From: Polytrichum commune | Taxonomy: Eukaryota > Streptophyta > Polytrichopsida > Polytrichales > Polytrichaceae | DNA: 64,000 nucleotides | Reading direction: 5' to 3' | NCBI GenBank assembly: GCA_950295325.1 | Contig: OX485806.1 | Span: 16,990,001-17,054,000 of the forward strand | Shown here: in pieces, positions 36,111 through 47,700 of the stretch | Numbering within the stretch: the stretch's first letter is position 1 | Layout of the letters: the number at the start of each line of letters is the position of its first letter | Made by a program: the position numbers and the translations under genes | The notes under the pieces: model-generated | Databases searched by the model: none | Told to the model about the DNA's origin: nothing | The model's input: the letters and a program-made list of their open reading frames with translations, nothing else

Positions 36111-39082
36111 TCTCTCTATTCAATGGTCACAAGTTGCATTCATAAGCCATTAATTAATTTGTATCTTCACTCACCAAGTCAATCTAAATCACGCTCGTAT
36201 GCGACTCTCCCGAACTACACGGATCTCACGCATGCCAATTAATCTCGGCGAGTTTATTGCACCACCAAGAGTCTCCTCCACACATTTATTGTCCCATTAA
36301 TTAACAACACTGTACTGATTGGGAATGTTGTCACAGTAAGGGGAGATTCACGGATGTTTTCTAATTCAACTTGACAATTACATTTTATAGTGGCTCATAA
36401 AGAGCTTCACCTCAATCAGTAAGCCAATTAAGTAAGAAGTCAAACTTCACATGAATTCAAGTTATTTCCATTCACCTGATCTAATTAATATAAGTAGTAG
36501 ACTCTAGTAAACGTTACGGCCAGTAATTAACTAGCTAAGTTTATTCCACTTCAATATATAGCGGATGTTAAGGCAAATGCGATCAAGTTGCTGGACTAAT
36601 TTAACCGGAGCAAACATGCAACCAATCACCTCACGCCTAGTAAATGCTGCATTAATTCTCCAACATTGGGATTGTTGTGTGTCGTGGTTTTTTCCTCTAG
36701 CTAGAGAGGTGAAAATCATCGTCCATCGTCCTTGCGTTCTCAAGTATTTTATTCATGTCATTTAACATGTATGATAGTTAAATGATTCATAGTCACCTCT
36801 TGCCATGCTTAGACATCTAGTAAATAGTCTAACAAATAAGTTACTACTCAAGCTACACCGTTAACACTTATAGGCTCATGCTCTAGCCATCGACAAAAAC
36901 TATAATAATGTTAGTCATTTTAACTTTTTTTTATCCATGTCTTTCTTAGCACATGTTATCATATTCTATGAAAATATGGAATAATATTTAGTTACGTTCA
37001 CTTAAAATAGTGTAGTGGCATTTCATAAAAAAAGAAATGTGCATAAGAAATTGCCAATTGAATTATCATATAGTAGATTTTATGGTTACTTCTTCCAAAA
37101 TATAACAATGGGGTTCTTCATCCCAAGTCATGCGCTTCATCCTGTGACATTGCTCCAAAAAGAGGACGCATAACCCTAAAGTCTCATGAGTCTCTAAGTT
37201 CAATGTTATAAGTTCAACCCACACATAAAATATAGTAGTTCATGGTATAATCTACTCACCATAGCTTTCAATCCACGTTAATAGGTGTGATCAGTGTAGT
37301 AGACATTTGCATTGGGTAATTGTCAACATGCACATTCACCTTGGGGATTCTACATGCTATGTTCTTGGCTCTCCATGGCTTCAATGTTAACCCTTAAGTG
37401 CCTATGGGACCCCAAAGAATCAACGAAACTTGAAGTGATTTGGTGCATTGTTTCAATCCATCTACAATATCCCTTTTCTTTCACTTTTTCAAAAGTACCA
37501 AAATGGCTACAAACATTGGAGTGGTGAGGCCACGTATGGACAATATTGCATATTTTCATCCAAATATAATGATTTCATCCATGTTTAAATTAGGAAGGTC
37601 CCTAGCAATTTTATTGATGAAAATTGACACAAATATTTTTTTTTCTAGTTTTGTAATCTGCAAACTCGCCTTTTCGCTTTAATCTACACATAATCATAAA
37701 GAATTCCCTCTTGGAATTTAAGAATAATCATGTTGATATTAACTACATAGGATGATAGTGATGTCTCGGTTGACAATCAATACAAAACACTTAGAGAATT
37801 TTGATCATGGGCTTGTTAACAAGTCATTATGATTGTATGGATAAATAATATATGACAACTCAATACATAGCATGTCATGAGTAAAAGAAAACTCTTGAGT
37901 GATAAGCCTAGCCTGAACTATCTTCTATTGGTCACACTTAACACGTTGTGACCAAACCATGCCTTGAGATTGAAGCATCCCATATTAATGATATGGCATT
38001 ATCCTAGCATGCATGAACGAAAGTATCCCTTGTTGACGTTGTTTTTCAACTTCATCTATCTAGTTTTCTTGTCTTTAAAGGAGATCTTTAAATATTATCC
38101 ATTTCATGCCATACAAGGTTCCATATCTTCATGAACATACAATTTTTTCTTGGGTCCCTTAGGTCCTTAAGGAACTAAGGTGTAGTGAAGTGTGACAATT
38201 GTGACTTTTTCCATCAATAAAAGATTGTAGACTACATTGGTCGTGATCCTCAGACTTTACACTAATCAAGGTAAATGAGCATGCACTATCCAAACCACAA
38301 TACTTTGTCAGTTTAAGTCAATGCTATAGGTTACAATATTTATGTGAGATTGAAATTAATGTGCATGTGAAAGACTTCCAACCTAGGGGAAGGAGGTGGA
38401 TATATCATGGGGGCGTGACAAGTGTATTTAGAGTTGCACGCTATTTTTTGCATGATTATATATATTGTGAACCATACTATAGGGTTGCACATGATAATAG
38501 CACACATTGTCCATGTGCCAGCCATTCCAGTGAAGCATAATAGAGACTGTTGACATAAGCAAAAAATTTGTCAATGTCTTCAAGCATCTTGTCGGTTGAG
38601 CACTTCCATGCAGAGTACGGGGGACACAAATAATGCATGAATGATTTTATTGAACTTTAATTATTGTAAATCTAAAAGAATAATAAAAATCCATAAAATA
38701 ATAAAATAATATGAGCAAAGTTTTACAAAACAAGAATTTGCCACTATGAAGTAATGTAGTTTAAAATTTGACAATCTCAGGTCCACACGAATATGTTTGG
38801 AGATCAAGTTCTTTCACTTAAATGGAAGCCATATTTCATGCCCCACAATAGGAAGGTTGTCAATTCCCATCCTCAAACTTCAACCATCCTTTCCAATCGT
38901 ATTAGCTGTTGATCCTAGTTTCTTAGGGAAAAGTTTGCACATATCCAAATTTTTGCCATCTACACTTATAAGTGCAATTAGGTTGACCTCATAAGTAGGT
39001 TGTCTCTTTACCCATGCAAATTACCTAGGATCAAAACCAAACCACAAGAATGTATAACTTTGTTTATCCAACCATATACACT
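36111..39082. other. Intergenic, no gene seen
   Basis: Mixed AT-rich sequence with frames no longer than about 80 codons and no recognisable domains. No RNA gene was recognised. Confidence 0.45.
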
Positions 39083-39402
39083 CTAACCTCCCTAATATCA
39101 TGCCTAAGGCAACCAAAGTGCACATGATATTAAGGAACTTTGTCGTGTACACATGGATGCGTGATAATAGAAAATTATTGTAACGTGCTACATTATGAAA
39201 TAACACAAAGTCAACACTGCAATAATGACAATGTGGTGTGTGCAAGAATGTGATTTAAATTATTTGTTAGATTATTTTAAAGCAAAAAACATGTGATATA
39301 TGGGAGGTAAATGTGACAACAAGGAGGGAGATTTAAACTAAGCACATCCATTCCCTAGGCTTCAAGATATAGGAGAAGGTGTGACATTACAGAGGTTAGG
39401 AT
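39083..39402 (+). mobile_element. Inverted-repeat element of about 320 bp (family with CTAACCTCC ends)
   Basis: Left end CTCTAACCTCCCTAATATCA and right end TGACATTACAGAGGTTAGG are imperfect inverted repeats. Homologous copies lie at 41982-42295 (inverted) and 49988-50575. Shared interior landmarks are TTATGAAATAACACAAAGTC and GACAACAAGGAGGGAGA. It is non-coding and probably a MITE; the superfamily is undetermined. Confidence 0.7.
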
Positions 39403-41090
39403 ATAGCAACCACAATAAAAAGAATTCATATTTTTTGGTTGTAATAACCATTCAAAATATTGTGGATTGTTGGTAAGGTAGCGTGGGTCAACGTAATTGC
39501 ACACATCAATGTATTGTTTTTCACCAACTTCACCGACACAACGGAGGAGGATATGTCAGCCCTAAACCCCCACCCTTCATGCGTCCTAGTCCGGTTGGGA
39601 GGTTAAGGCCAACATACGCCTAAGGTAGATACTCAACTAATGTTATGAGTCATTGTTCTCACTGATGAAATCATTCATAAAGAACTCCCAATTTACTACA
39701 GAGGATGCCAAGTATGAGTGTTTACAAACACCATATGACCTTGCAATCCCCCTGGCTCACATTAATGTCATAACACTTAGGGAAGTACAACTTGAGCAGT
39801 CCATCCAATCACTTGGTGCTTAGCACCTATCTAACCTAACTCAAAAACCTCCAAATCAACTAATCAACTAAACCCCCCCCCCCCCTAATTCCCTCTATCT
39901 TTGAGCTTCCTCCTTCTACCCTTATATCCCCAGCTACCTAACCTTTATTCTCAGCCAGGTCCCACATCTTCAGTCGGTCCGGTCACCCCATCATTGTACG
40001 TTGTTCCCCGCATAAAGAGCCCGTCACCATCCCGTCATTTCCCTTTCAATGCCCGTCACCCTTGCTCCAGGCAGCCTAACCCCCGAGGCGGTGCCGATAC
40101 GGTTAGCTCTAAGTCCTCCGAACTACTGCCGCCTCCCCACCAGCGGCCATTGCTGCTCTCAGGCCTCCTCCCTTGCGACCTTGGTGCGTGTCCACCCGTA
40201 ATTGCGCTTGCATTCCCTGGTAAGAAATTCCCCTGTGCTTAGAGTTTCTCTGCATAGCTGATGTTGTGGTTCTACTAGTGAATGGTGACCAATGCAGCCA
40301 CCTACGGCAAGCCTCATTCAAACTCAGAGGAGCTTGCAATCTGCTATGAGGTTGCCCCTTTTCTCAGCGTCATTGGCCGTGATTCCAGCGTGTACTCAAT
40401 CCTCACAGCCTACTTAATCAATGTGTGTCCATTCCGAAACACAGCCATCCCATAGCCACGCTCACACCGAGCCAGCAACTCGTTTCTTCCCCAGTCAGGA
40501 GCTCGCTACCCTTCGGTGCGGCGTGCCTGCTTGAATTCGGCCTAAACTATCCACCCCCCAGGACCAGCATAGTCGCCTCCTCGTTGAGGGATCACCCCCT
40601 TCACCTACACCTTTTCATTTTCGAGAGCAGGGCTCTCCCCCTTGCCTCCGATTCGGCTGCAACAGTTGAAGAAGAGAGACGACTCACGGCCGCCGCACAG
40701 AACATTCCCTCGATCCAATCTTCGTGCACACCCACGGGTTTAACCCCTGATCCTACCAAGGCCCTGCCCTTTCTCTAACCAATGTCTAGCCTTAAACGAA
40801 CACCATCTGACCCAACCTGGCTAATAAAAACCCAGCTCCCTACCTTAACCCCAACCTACATTAATGCAATCAATTCACTAACTAACCCCACAATTGTAAT
40901 GCACTACAAGCAATTCCATCTTAAAGCCCTATCTAGCTCCATACCTAACTTCTCACTCTTTTTATATGTTTAAAGTTTTAATAATAAAATCAATTCTTGG
41001 TCTAGCACTTTCTAAGTCTAAAAACCCATGTGAGCACCTAATTTGGGCTCACAGGATACTTTCCCTAGGGAACCCATCTTGGCAATCTTG
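39403..41090. other. Intergenic, no gene recognised; C-rich block at 39870-40780
   Basis: After a C run near 39868 the + strand is C-rich for about 900 bp. It holds two frames (39901-40242 and 40425-40778) that are Pro/Ser/Leu-rich and match no family I know. Their composition follows the base bias, so I do not call them genes. A solo LTR or a decayed promoter/leader is possible. Confidence 0.35.
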
Positions 41091-41097
41091 ATTACCT

Positions 41098-41560
41098 GAT
41101 GAAAACCCTAAAGCAGGTCATCAATGTGGAGGTGTACATGTGGAGAAGCATGCACCATGCACACATGATCAACTAATGGAAACCCTAAAGCGGGTCATCA
41201 ATGCGGATGTAGACATGTGGTGAAGCATGCACCCCCCCCCCTTTCCTTAGAAGATGCTTAACATGGATCGATTCACAACTTACAATAAATTGAAGGTGAC
41301 AACGTATGGAAACGTGCCCGAAATCACCACATTATGGGCGCCATCTCATGTAAGCCCTCCGATTATGGAGAACTATGGTCTAGATTAAACTTTAAGGAAA
41401 GTTAATCCTTCGGGGAAGTCGTCATCTTTCCTTGATATGGAATGCCACCTTGGGTCAAATAGTGTGGGTATCTCCTCACCTTACTTGATGGAAACCCTAA
41501 AGCATGTCAACAATGTGGAGGTGTACATTTGCAGGGGCATGCACTTCCTCCCTAAGGGGA
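41098..41560 (+). repeat. Three copies of a roughly 65-bp sequence
   Basis: GGAAACCCTAAAGC.GGTCATCAATG followed by GTACATGTG and GAAGCATGCACC occurs near 41098, 41176 and 41486. The first two are adjacent; the third is 310 bp further on. Confidence 0.7.
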
Positions 41561-41689
41561 CACCTAGCATGTACCGAGCGACTCTCTTAACTATGTAATG
41601 CGTTGAATGTGGCAATGCATGTGTCTAAGAAAGTACTTGGCAACAATAATTACAATATCAGTCACAAGTAGTAATTAATTCCAACAGGT

Positions 41690-42776
41690 TCAATTGAAGA
41701 GCAATGTTGATTGAACCCCCATGCAAACAAATTGTAAGTAAGTAAGTAAACATATATAAAGACCATGAGCCATAAGTGTGAGCTTTTACTCAAGAAAATT
41801 GACCAAACAACCATGTGAATGCTAACTTATAAGGTCTATATGTTTCACTTGTTGTCAACTCACACGCAACACTTGCTGGCCCATATATATATATATGACC
41901 CACCCTTTCGTATGTGTACTGGAAGCAAGGTAAAGGTAATGGTTCAACAGGAACCTAAGTTAATGGCTTGGAGTGCACCCTAACCTCCGTAATGTCACTC
42001 CCTCTCTTCTATGTTGAAACCCTAGGGAATGGATGTTATTAGTTTAAAGCTCCCTCCTTGTTGTCATATTTCCCTCCTGTATGTCATGGGCTTTGATATT
42101 AAAATTGATCTACCAAAGAATTCATACCACATGCTCGCATGCATCCCGTTGTCATCATTGCAGTGTTGACTTTGTTAACTAATGTCACACACTGCACTAA
42201 TTCTTTATTATCATGCATCCATGTTAACATTGCATACCTTCTTAATATCACATGCACTTTGGTTGATGTCTACGTGATATTGGGGAGGTTATAATGTAGT
42301 TAAGTTATAACACAAGCTTTAAGATTGAAGTGTTCAATCTCCATGCAGAACTTAAATATACATACGACCTAGCCCAATGGCGAGCTTTTACAACAAGAGA
42401 AATGATCACTAAGAAGCAAGTTAAGGCATGTATCTTTCACTTTCATCACCTCTAGTCGTGCAATTCTCGGTGGCCACATGACCCACCCTTTGGCTAAGGC
42501 TACCGGAAATTAGCAAGGTAAGGCAATGATGCAATAGGTATCTAAGGTAGGGACTTGGAGGAGTTGGTTACTATCACAAGCTTTGAGGTTGAAGAGTTGG
42601 GTTCCCATGCAAGACATAAATCAATAAAGTACGTACTTCAATAGTGAGCCTTCACTATAAGCGACATGACCAAACAAGCACGTAAATGCTAGTAGGCATT
42701 GCATCTTTCGCTTGCGTCACCTCGATTAAACAATTCTTGGTGGCCACATAACCCAACCTTTGGCAATGATAGTGGA
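41690..42776 (+). repeat. Diverged tandem copies of a roughly 230-280 bp unit
   Basis: Three co-linear blocks (about 41700-41960, 42310-42545, 42570-42770) share a CCATGCA segment, GAGCTTTTAC, ACAAGCA.GT.AATGCTA, TATCTTTCACTT, and GGCCACATGACCCACCCTTTGG. The first and second are separated by the inverted-repeat element at 41982-42295. A further copy near 45186-45265 is the host of the full SINE. Confidence 0.6.
41982..42295 (-). mobile_element. Inverted-repeat element (CTAACCTCC family), second copy
   Basis: Left end on + is CCTAACCTCCGTAATGTCAC and right end is GTGATATTGGGGAGGTTATA. The interior is the reverse complement of 39083-39402 (CTCCCTCCTTGTTGTCATAT). Confidence 0.7.
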
Positions 42777-42785
42777 CAGTGTCCA

Positions 42786-43050
42786 CCCAACTATGGTGGG
42801 GGGTCCTTGGACCTTGTTATATGGGTACCTCAAAGCCCTTTGGGGGAATACCATGTCCAGTATCTTCAAGGCACTAGTGGCTAGCTAGGAACTAGTATAG
42901 TGTGTCACTATAGTGCCCATCCTCGAAAGGGGAGAGTAGTATTGCCCCAATGTCCCCTTGTCCGGTGGGCATCGGGTCATTGATATTACGAACGGACACT
43001 TTATTCACGCTAGCCCCTGCTAAAAAGGGACCGGAGTTTCTATCTATCTA
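42786..43050 (+). mobile_element. SINE copy, 5' truncated, with 11-bp target duplication
   Basis: Flanked by GACAGTGTCCA at 42775-42785 and 43051-43061. The body is co-linear with the minus strand of 45279-45640 but lacks the tRNA-like head. It starts CCCAACTATGGTGGGG and ends ACCGGAGTTTCTATCTATCT, so the 3' end carries short TATC repeats. The target sequence is the CAGTGTCCA terminus of the hAT-type MITE that follows. Confidence 0.88.
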
Positions 43051-43052
43051 GA

Positions 43053-43262
43053 CAGTGTCCAGGGAGATTTTCGGGCATAATTGGTCCAGATCCTAGTTTT
43101 TTAAAGTCCAACCAATGACATGTCGTGATCTGTTGGGTTTTGTTTATTATTTTGAGGTATATTCCATAGATTCCTCTAAATCGATTGGTGATTTTCCTGA
43201 AGTCTTGAACTTCAATCGGTTATTGATCTCTCAAACTCACCTGGTTCATCCGTAACTCATTT
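43053..43262 (+). mobile_element. hAT-type MITE interrupted at its left end by a SINE
   Basis: Starts CAGTGTCCAGGGAGATTTTC and follows the family (GATTCCTCTAAATCGATTGG, CTGAAGTCTTGAACTTCAAT). The 3' terminus is lost after CATCCGTAACTC. Confidence 0.75.
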
Positions 43263-43399
43263 CACTACCAGAGAATTGACCAAATGGGTATGTGAATGCT
43301 ATCAGATGACTCCCCATTGGGTCACCACTTATGTAGTTAGTGGTTGACACACCACCCACCTTTTCCTTATAAAGTGAGGTACATAACATTACTCGGGGC

Positions 43400-43625
43400 C
43401 AGTGATCGGGGAGATTTTTGGACATAACCGGTTGACATCCTAGTATTTGCAAGTCCAACCGGTTACATGTTGACATCCTCCGGTTCTCCTTTTCTAAATT
43501 GGGGTATATTCTATAAATTCCTCTAAAATGATCGGTAATTTTCCGGCAATCTTGAGCTTCAACCGGTTATTTCTCAAACTCAACCGGTTCATCTGTAAGT
43601 AATTGCGAGTTCTCCCCGATCATTG
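43400..43625 (+). mobile_element. Best-preserved hAT-type MITE, 226 bp, 8-bp target duplication
   Basis: Ends CAGTGATCGGGGAGA and TCTCCCCGATCATTG form a near-perfect inverted repeat. CTCGGGGC flanks both sides (43392-43399 and 43626-43633; the next base also matches). The target is the left terminus of the GGGCCAC element at 43630. The interior repeats the ACCGGTT motif several times and has no coding capacity. Confidence 0.85.
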
Positions 43626-43629
43626 CTCG

Positions 43630-44129
43630 GGGCCACTAATTCACACACGAGCCAAGAGCCGTGACCATAAAATTGTGAGAGCCCGAAAGGAAGTGTCGAA
43701 AGGTTGTCCCAACACACCTCCAATCATGTAGTGTGGTCACGGACCCTCAAGTGTAGTGTGAAGTCATATGTGACCAGACCCTCAACCAAATGCTATTTCA
43801 ATGAATTGCTATTCATGCGGGTCCTCACACGTGATACAATAGAACAAAACAACGGTTGTGAGCGTTCGGAGTGCCATGGTCTCCCGGTTTTGTGTTAGGT
43901 CTACCTCCGAGAGGTGGTTTTTGAAAATAGTCCAAGTGACCATGAAACATGATCCATTCAATGATACGTAGGAATCCATGTAGACTTTACATCCATCTGG
44001 CATTCACATACTCCATTGGTCCCTCAAGCATAGTGTGAAGTGAACTTGGGCCGGCTTTGCCTTTTCTACCAATGAGAGTGCTTGAAGTGTATGGGTCATG
44101 GGCTCTCAGTCTCGTGTGTGAAGTGGCCC
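43630..44129. mobile_element. Inverted-repeat element of about 500 bp with GGGCCAC ends
   Basis: Left end GGGCCACTAATTCACACACG and right end CTCGTGTGTGAAGTGGCCC form an inverted repeat. The first 170 bp match 5995-6170. There is no coding capacity. PIF/Harbinger-type by its ends; a clean 3-bp duplication is not visible (TCG against TCA). Confidence 0.65.
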
Positions 44130-45265
44130 TCAGTTGGTGAGCTATGTTCATAGGCCCAGCAATAGATTCGAGAATAAACATTCCAGATGTCAAACTTTTA
44201 GTACTTTAGATTGAATCTAAAGTCAAGGCAAACTGAACACAGCTCATCGGCTGACTAATGTTTTATGTAAGTGACAAGTGAATCTAAGTTTTAATTTAGA
44301 GTCTTGGAGTCTAGAGTATCATAACGTTTCTAAGCAACTAGTGGATAGTCTATTTCCAAAAAAAAAAGGTTGCAATTAAAAGAAACTTTGATTTTATAGT
44401 TGTGATCGAAAACTTCATAATACACATATGAGTGCTCCCCATGAATGGGGCATCCTGAAGTTAAAGGAGAATCATGCTCGCCCAATACATGGTCTCATAG
44501 ATGGCAACCAAGAAGTTGAGTAATGCTATGTATCAAAATGCACATGAAATTTCATATTTATACAATGAGTCGTTTTTGGGATGTTGGTACATAAAACCTA
44601 CCGGAGGGGGGGTTAAAAACAAGCTCCTCCCATGTTTGTTGTTAGTTCGTTTCAATTGGATTCCGCTATACTAATACAAGATCTCTAACCACAAACCATG
44701 GATTACTAGGCTAAGAAAACTATTGAGGTTTACAAATGTATCTAATCTTTTCATCCCTTCGGTAAGTAACACAAAACTTTACTTGCATTTTTGCATGAAA
44801 TGAACTTCAATTAAATGCATTCCGCAATGCAATGCACCAATCACAAAATATTCTGAGATGTAAGAACCCTTTGAACTTCCATTCTCAAGGATTATTATAT
44901 GCGTAAGGATTCTTGGACCAATGCATTTTCCTACACACAGTCCCTCATGCAAAGTGTAAAACTATTAAACTAACCTATAATGCTCCTCCACATTTGGTTC
45001 CCAATACATAGCATTAGGAGTGTGGTAAAAAATGCCCCATGTATATTTGTTGTCAATTCATCATGATTTCAACTTGATTGGCTAATTTGGGATCTTTAAT
45101 CTCAATTTAGATGCTAATTTGACTATAAAAAAAACCCCATGCTCTACATAGCAATTGATATATTCATCATCCTCGTGTTAAGTGATATTTTTAGGAGAAT
45201 TCACCAAACAAGCAAGTTAATGCTACCATTTGTCAACTTTCCATTGTTCACTTCTCATGCAATTT
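44130..45265. other. Intergenic, no gene seen
   Basis: AT-rich sequence with no frame or repeat of note until the diverged repeat copy near 45186. Confidence 0.45.
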
Positions 45266-45278
45266 TTGATGGACCCTA

Positions 45279-45640
45279 GATAGAAACTCCGGTCCCTTTT
45301 TAGCAAGGGGCCGACGTGAATAAAGTGTCCGTTCATAATGCCAATGACCTGATGCCCACTGGACAAGGGGACATTGGGACAATACTACTCTCCCCTTTCG
45401 AGGATGGACACTATAATGACACATTATACTAGTTCCTAGCTAGCCACTAGTGCCTTGAAGATACCGGACATGGTATCCCCCCAAAGGGCTTTGAGGTACC
45501 CATACAACAAGGTCCAAGGACCCCCCACCATAGTTGGGTGGACTAAGGTGGTGAGCACCACGCCGGCATGGGGAATAGAACCCACAACCTCCTCATTGGG
45601 GGCCATGAGCCCTAACCACCAAGCCAAGGCCCGTGGTGCC
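45279..45640 (-). mobile_element. Full-length tRNA-derived SINE, about 362 bp, 13-bp target duplication
   Basis: TTGATGGACCCTA flanks the element exactly (45266-45278 and 45641-45653). On the minus strand the head contains an A-box-like TGGCTTGGTGG starting at 45626 and a B-box-like GGTTCTATTCC starting at 45582. They are 44 nt apart, the spacing in a tRNA gene. The body carries CCCAACTATGGTGGGG and CGAAAGGGGAGAGTAGTATT, and the 3' end is ACCGGAGTTTCTATC. It has no protein coding. Two 5'-truncated relatives lie at 42786-43050 and 62358-62510. Confidence 0.92.
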
Positions 45641-46380
45641 TTGATGGACCCTACCACATATCCTTTGGTTAGGTGATTGAAGGTGAGGTAAGAAAATGAG
45701 GCCATTCAATTTCATGCATTAAATGAATTGGATTGAAGTATATTTGCTAAGAAATGCATGATGAACCGACTATCAAAAACCAAAAGTGGAGAAATGCATG
45801 ATTTTAAACAGTATCTCCAAGAAGATAAAGCAAGTATGGCATTGAAGAATCCAAATTGGACGAATGGCATCATGTTGAGAACAACCTTAGCTGGAATGGT
45901 TGCAAATGCTCTTAAAAAAGCTTTGCAATTATCTACCATAACAATAGGATTTAAGGCAACATGTACTTCCTCAATTCTATTTTCATCTTCCTTACTTTTG
46001 CAATAAAATCACATTCAATTTGTGTCAAAAGAAATAAATATTATTTTATTACATATTAAATACATGACTAACATGTGGTTGAGATTGGGTTTGCTAAACA
46101 ACATGTGTCTTTCCAATAAATTCGAAGGCCATGGAGAGCTTTTATGGACCAAGTATCCCTCATTCAACAAGTTCAATTTTGCTTGAAGCTGTGAAGGATG
46201 AAAAAAATACTTGAAGATCAAGTGTTTTCATAATCAAATGACAATACTGAAGAGGTGTTGCACAAAAATGTTGACAAAATTATTAAGATGATTCTTGAAG
46301 AGTTGGTCAAGGAGGAAGACATCAATCATGTCTTTTTGAAGAGGATCCCATTGCCGTGTCAAATGAGGCATCTAAAACAG
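45641..46380. other. No gene recognised
   Basis: A + frame at 45758-46006 (82 codons, TSMALKNPNW-like composition) is open but unrecognised. It may be an outlying piece of the protease relic that follows; nothing links them firmly. Confidence 0.3.
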
Positions 46381-46389
46381 TTCAAGAAG

Positions 46390-47390
46390 TTGTTTGGCCA
46401 CTAGATGACCGTAATCTAGTTGTCATTAGGGCTATTGGTTTTCATTCCCTTAATGAAGGTCAATGGTTGATAGATACTATCATGGATTTCTATCTCAAGT
46501 ACTAGGAAAGAAAATACGAGTCATTGAAAGGCTTTCATTTCTTCAACAACTTTTTCTTTAGAAAATTGGTACTTGTTCATCAAGAGGATGGAGTACATGG
46601 ATTTACAAAGATTGGACGTTGGATAAAATGTATCAACATCTTCAACTGTGACTATATCTTCTTGTCAATTCTACTAAGGTAATATTTCATTTCATTTGAA
46701 ATTTCATGACTGTTATTCAAAATTTCAATAATCTACTCAGATATCAGTGATACTTATATTGTGTTCTTTCATGAAACACTGTGGACATTGGAGCATGATT
46801 GTTATCTACAACATTTGGAGCTCTACGGCTTGTTTATTCCATCTCAATTCAATGAAATCAACAACTCATTTGGATTTAATGGCACACGTTAAATCATAAG
46901 ATTTCTAAAGTATTTATCAAGTTTATCAACATTATCCTTTCATTGATGTGTAGTTGCTATGAAATATTACTACAATTGATATGTTATTTGTATTGTAGTC
47001 TTTTGAGCTCATAGTGGGACAAACAAAATAATATGGCGCCTTTAAAAATCCCACGAAGGAAACTCCTTAAGCTTCAAATCCAAGTGATTGATGTAAGCCA
47101 TTACTAAACTCGTGCAATCTCTTTATACAATAGAGCATGAATTTGCATTGTCACATATAAAAAACACTAGTTACAGTAGGTCCACAATCTATGTTTATTT
47201 TTTGTTCATGTAGGTACTGATTCTTGGTGATTCTTTTCACTTGTAGTTATTCGTTTCACCTATGGTGAAAGTTGTAACAATCATGTGCGAAATTGTGAAA
47301 ATGTAGGTTCCTCAACAGCCTAAAGGCAATGAACAGATTGTGGCATCTATTTGCTGAAAAACATGGAGATTATTTTAGATACCATTGTTA
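46390..47390 (+). pseudogene. Ulp1-type (C48) SUMO protease relic, ULP2/SENP6-7-like
   Basis: From about 46390 the frame reads LNEGQWLIDTIMDFYLKY, a stop, then GFHFFNNFFFRKL, RWIKCINIFNCDYIFLSILL. This is the order of the Ulp1 domain motifs (WLND..I.FYL, HFFN.FF...L, W.K..NIF..DYI..PI). After a likely intron, about 46785-46890 encodes CGHWSMIVIYN, the catalytic His-Trp block, then LFHLNSMKST, where the catalytic Asp of the usual LDS is Asn. Near 47310 VPQQPKGNEQ follows, but the DCG catalytic Cys motif is missing and stops appear. It is a decayed gene or a fragment captured by a transposon (some MULEs carry Ulp1 domains). Confidence 0.6.
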
Positions 47391-47510
47391 AAGCTATTAC
47401 TTTGGGTCAAAACAGTGAATACACAGTAAGTATACACTTCTTTCAATTTTCTAAAGTTAATCTCTTGGTAACATTGTTGTAGATGTATAAATCAATTGAG
47501 GTTAACTTAA

Positions 47511-47700
47511 TTATTTGTTAGTCTCAGATAGTGCAACACTTCCTATGTTCACTTGATTACTTGTTAGGCTTAGATAGTGCAAGGCTTCCCATGTTCACTT
47601 GATTATTTGTTAGGCCTCACATAGCGCAACGCATCCCATGTTTACTTGATTATTTGTTAGGCTCAAATAGTGCAACGCTTCCCATGTTCACTTGATTATT
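47511..47700 (+). repeat. 46-bp minisatellite, about four units
   Basis: Units around TTGTTAGGCTCA.ATAGTGCAA, CGCTTCCCATGTTCACTTGA begin at about 47515, 47561, 47607 and 47654 (spacings 46, 46, 47). They are diverged by several substitutions. Confidence 0.85.

Noticed and set aside
40109-40778. Pro/Ser-rich frames of 113 and 117 codons
   Set aside because: Composition follows the C-rich base bias, there is no recognised domain, and no splice-linked continuation.
45541-45653. A functional tRNA gene on the minus strand
   Set aside because: A-box and B-box spacing fits, but the sequence does not fold with matching acceptor arms, and it is continuous with the SINE body inside one target duplication.
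45436-45705. 89-codon minus-strand open frame
   Set aside because: It lies almost wholly in the SINE and crosses the target duplication; its length comes from GC-rich SINE sequence, with no protein homology.
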